From the NCBI GenBank assembly GCA_052318935.1, contig JBQRKO010000023.1: a stretch of DNA of 64,000 nucleotides; one strand, given 5' to 3'. Shown here one piece after another: positions 61,922 to 64,000 of the stretch. The stretch's first letter is position 1. Every line of letters starts with the position of its first letter. This stretch comes from Niallia sp052318935 (GTDB lineage: Bacteria; Bacillota; Bacilli; Bacillales; Cytobacillaceae). The notes beneath the pieces were generated by a model, which was given only the letters and a program-made list of their open reading frames with translations, made no database searches and had not been told where the DNA came from. The position numbers and the translations under genes are program-made.

Positions 61922-63147
61922 TGGATCATTTAGTATTTGAAGTAGGAACCGCACTACTTCTTGTAGCATTGGCTGCAATCGTTGCGGGTAAACTAAAATT
62001 TTCCATTATCCCTTTTTTAATAATCGTCGGAATGTTAGTCGGACCACATGCCCCCCATTTCGGGATTATTGATCTACGCTTTATTGAGAGTGCAGAAATT
62101 ATCAATTTTATGGGTCGCATCGGCGTACTTTTCCTTTTATTTTATTTAGGCCTTGAATTCTCAGTGGGAAAATTAATTAAATCAGGACGTTCTATTGTCA
62201 CAGGCGGTACCATTTATATCCTTATTAATTTCTCTTTAGGCCTTTTATATGGGGTCTTAAATGGATTCAAAATATTAGAAGTTCTTATTATCGCTGGAAT
62301 TATCACTATTTCCTCCAGTGCCATCGTCGCGAAAGTACTAGTTGATTTAAGAAGAACAGGAAATGCAGAAACAGAATTAATCCTTGGCATTATTATGTTC
62401 GAAGATATTTTCCTTGCCGTTTATTTATCTGTCATTTCTGGTCTTGTACTAGGGGACTCTACCTCTTTAATCGGTACGCTTGTAAGCATTGGTACAGCAT
62501 TAGGATATATGCTGCTGTTTTTTATCGTCGCTAGAAAAGCAACTCCATTATTAAACAAACTGTTAGACATTACTTCCAATGAGATATTTATTATTGTAGT
62601 GTTTGCTTCCTTATTTTTCATTTCAGGATTTTCAGAAACTATTCATGTTGCCGAAGCAATTGGTGCACTTTTGTTAGGGCTTGTTTTTTCTGAAACAGAA
62701 CACAGTCATAGAATTGAACAAATGGTCGTTCCATTCCGTGATTTCTTTGGTGCCATCTTCTTTTTTAGCTTTGGTTTAACCATTGATCCTTTTGAGCTTG
62801 GCGGGGCAATTTGGTTTACACTTGGAGCCGTTATCCTCACCATCGTTGGAAACTTTATAGCAGGAATGATTGCTGGCCGTAGGTCTGGATTATCGCATAA
62901 GGCATCTTCCAATATTGGTCTTACTATCGTTTCAAGAGGCGAATTTTCCATTATTGTAGCAAATTTAGGTATTGCAGGTGGACTCCTTCCCATGTTAAAG
63001 CCTTTTTCCGCATTATATGTACTAATTCTTGCCATTTTAGGACCTTTATTAACAAAAGAATCTTCGAAAATTTTTCATTTTTTAAATAAAATTTTCAAAT
63101 GGAAAAAACCGAAACCGGCAAAAAAAACAGCAGAAGACATTTCTTAA
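61921..63147 (+). CDS. khtU: K+/H+ antiporter subunit KhtU
   Basis: A 408-residue CPA2 family antiporter with about twelve membrane helices (MGRIGVLFLLFYLGLEFS, FEDIFLAVYLS with the conserved acidic pair, ETIHVAEAIGALLLGLVFSETEH). It exports K+ in exchange for protons under KhtT control. GGAGGTGAAAC precedes the coupled start. With KtrA elsewhere in the window, both K+ import and export control are encoded here. Confidence 0.94.
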   Translation: MDHLVFEVGTALLLVALAAIVAGKLKFSIIPFLIIVGMLVGPHAPHFGIIDLRFIESAEIINFMGRIGVLFLLFYLGLEFSVGKLIKSGRSIVTGGTIYILINFSLGLLYGVLNGFKILEVLIIAGIITISSSAIVAKVLVDLRRTGNAETELILGIIMFEDIFLAVYLSVISGLVLGDSTSLIGTLVSIGTALGYMLLFFIVARKATPLLNKLLDITSNEIFIIVVFASLFFISGFSETIHVAEAIGALLLGLVFSETEHSHRIEQMVVPFRDFFGAIFFFSFGLTIDPFELGGAIWFTLGAVILTIVGNFIAGMIAGRRSGLSHKASSNIGLTIVSRGEFSIIVANLGIAGGLLPMLKPFSALYVLILAILGPLLTKESSKIFHFLNKIFKWKKPKPAKKTAEDIS

Positions 63148-63223
63148 ATCTTTTTTAGTTATTTATACTTGTTTTTAAGGTAAAATAAAAGAAGATAACA
63201 TATAAAGATAAGGGGAACATGCT

Positions 63224-64000
63224 GTGGAATTAGTGAACAAAATAATATCGAGTAAAAGCTTAAAGCGGATTAGCATCTTTGCATTAATCATTTTAGGAAT
63301 CTATCTATTAAGAAGCATGGTTAATTTAATGCTTTTTACCTTTATACTTTCCTTTTTAATGGATCGATTAGAAAAAATTATTTCCAAAAGAATTTCCATT
63401 AAAAGGAATATCATAGTTAGTGTGCTCTACTTAGCTATTATCGGGCTATTATCTTATAGCTTCGTAAAATATTTGCCAATATTAATAGAAGAAATAACTT
63501 CATTAATTAGACAGCTCATCGATTTTTATACAAGGCCGCACGATAACGCTGTCCTTAATTATATTGTAAACGCCATTAAAGACAGTGATATCAACAGCTA
63601 TCTGGAACAAGGGCTCGGTTTAGTTGTAAAATACTTTACTGATATCAGTGCAATTGGCATACAATTTATGCTAGCGATTATATTAAGCTTTTTCTTTTTA
63701 TTAGAGAAACCACGATTAATAAAATATAAAGAAAATTTCAAAAAAAGCAAAATAGCAGCCTTTTATAACGAAATAGAGTTTTTCGGAAAAAAATTCGTAT
63801 TAACTTTCGGAAAAGTTTTAGAAGCACAATTTATCATTGCATTAGTTAATTGTATCTTAACAACCATTGGTTTATGGATTCTTGATTTTCCACAACTGCT
63901 TGGTTTATGTATTTTAGTATTTTTATTAGGGCTTATCCCAGTAGCAGGTGTTATCATTTCGCTTATCCCCCTGTTAACGATCGGATACACAATCGGCGGC
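63224..64000 (+). CDS. AI-2E family transporter, 5' part (cut by the window end)
   Basis: 259 codons run open to the last base. The GTG start at 63224 has AAGGGG eight bases upstream. The protein has several membrane helices with a family-typical region after residue 150 (ILSFFFLLEKPRLIKYKENF, FGKKFVLTFGKVLEAQFIIALVN, LLGLIPVAGVIISLIPL) matching AI-2E transporters (PF01594), whose roles range from autoinducer export to Na+/H+ exchange. No stop because the sequence ends. Confidence 0.88.
   Translation, partial: MELVNKIISSKSLKRISIFALIILGIYLLRSMVNLMLFTFILSFLMDRLEKIISKRISIKRNIIVSVLYLAIIGLLSYSFVKYLPILIEEITSLIRQLIDFYTRPHDNAVLNYIVNAIKDSDINSYLEQGLGLVVKYFTDISAIGIQFMLAIILSFFFLLEKPRLIKYKENFKKSKIAAFYNEIEFFGKKFVLTFGKVLEAQFIIALVNCILTTIGLWILDFPQLLGLCILVFLLGLIPVAGVIISLIPLLTIGYTIGG

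Overview
The window looks like chromosome of a low-GC, endospore-forming Bacillaceae (Bacillus sensu lato, possibly the Niallia/circulans side; genus not provable from sequence alone). The support is AT-rich coding sequence, strong GGAGG ribosome sites with many TTG/GTG starts, a B. subtilis-like gene order (acpS-ydcC-alr-ndoAI-ndoA, ydbS-ydbT-cshA, murF-ddl, tex/cmpA/sprT next to a tRNA array), the spore gene cmpA, and an aa3-600 menaquinol oxidase (qoxABCD).

Layout. 0-1.3 kb: eleven tRNA genes on the minus strand behind one strong promoter; tRNA-Leu(GAG) carries an intact, empty ICEBs1-type attB. 1.5-14 kb: sprT, cmpA, tex, the EndoA toxin-antitoxin pair, alr, ydcC, acpS, a rhomboid protease, ydbST and cshA; the rsb-sigB operon found between ndoA and tex in B. 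subtilis is absent. 14-20.5 kb: an esterase, the soluble oxygen sensor HemAT, murF and ddl. 20.6-30.9 kb: a tightly overlapping cobalamin salvage operon behind a B12 riboswitch and terminator: importer btuFC, an ATPase fused to CbiZ amidohydrolase, cbiB, cobD, cobU, cobS, a CobC-like phosphatase, a second degenerate CobU, an adenosyltransferase, and the alpha-ribazole transporter/kinase pair CblT/CblS. It has late-assembly and salvage genes but no corrin-ring genes and no CobT. 31-42.5 kb: sfsA, an amidohydrolase deaminase under a guanine-type riboswitch, CorA, a RodA-like SEDS protein, Dps with PerR-like boxes, KtrA, a divergent polysaccharide deacetylase and an anchored endolevanase (LevB). 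43-51.4 kb: a secreted protein built of six 28-residue repeats, a PrsA foldase without a lipobox, an HtrA protease with an adjacent two-component system, an acetyltransferase and an oxidoreductase. 51.7-64 kb: qoxABCD, a class A penicillin-binding protein, a CNNM/CorC-type transporter, a short tyrosine recombinase, KhtTU K+/H+ antiporter and the start of an AI-2E family transporter cut by the window edge.

The most unusual layer is intergenic. At least nine copies of a ~207-bp inverted-repeat element (family A, ends GGCTGTTTTC...GAAAACAGCC) are scattered through the window; four have exact 8-bp target duplications. A second family (B) also has near-exact duplications, and a third (D) has itself inserted into family A copies, giving nested and then recombined composites. 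One A copy interrupts another repeat (C) whose uninterrupted copy lies 1.4 kb away, giving a built-in empty site. One A copy landed exactly on a stop codon and changed TAA to TAG without changing the protein. No transposase for these elements is present.

Other points worth checking: the guanine riboswitch/deaminase pairing, the CTG start inferred for levB, an integrase lacking its first catalytic arginine behind a 13-bp inverted repeat, an orphan leader hairpin before the RodA-like gene, and a small ORF between corA and its neighbour.
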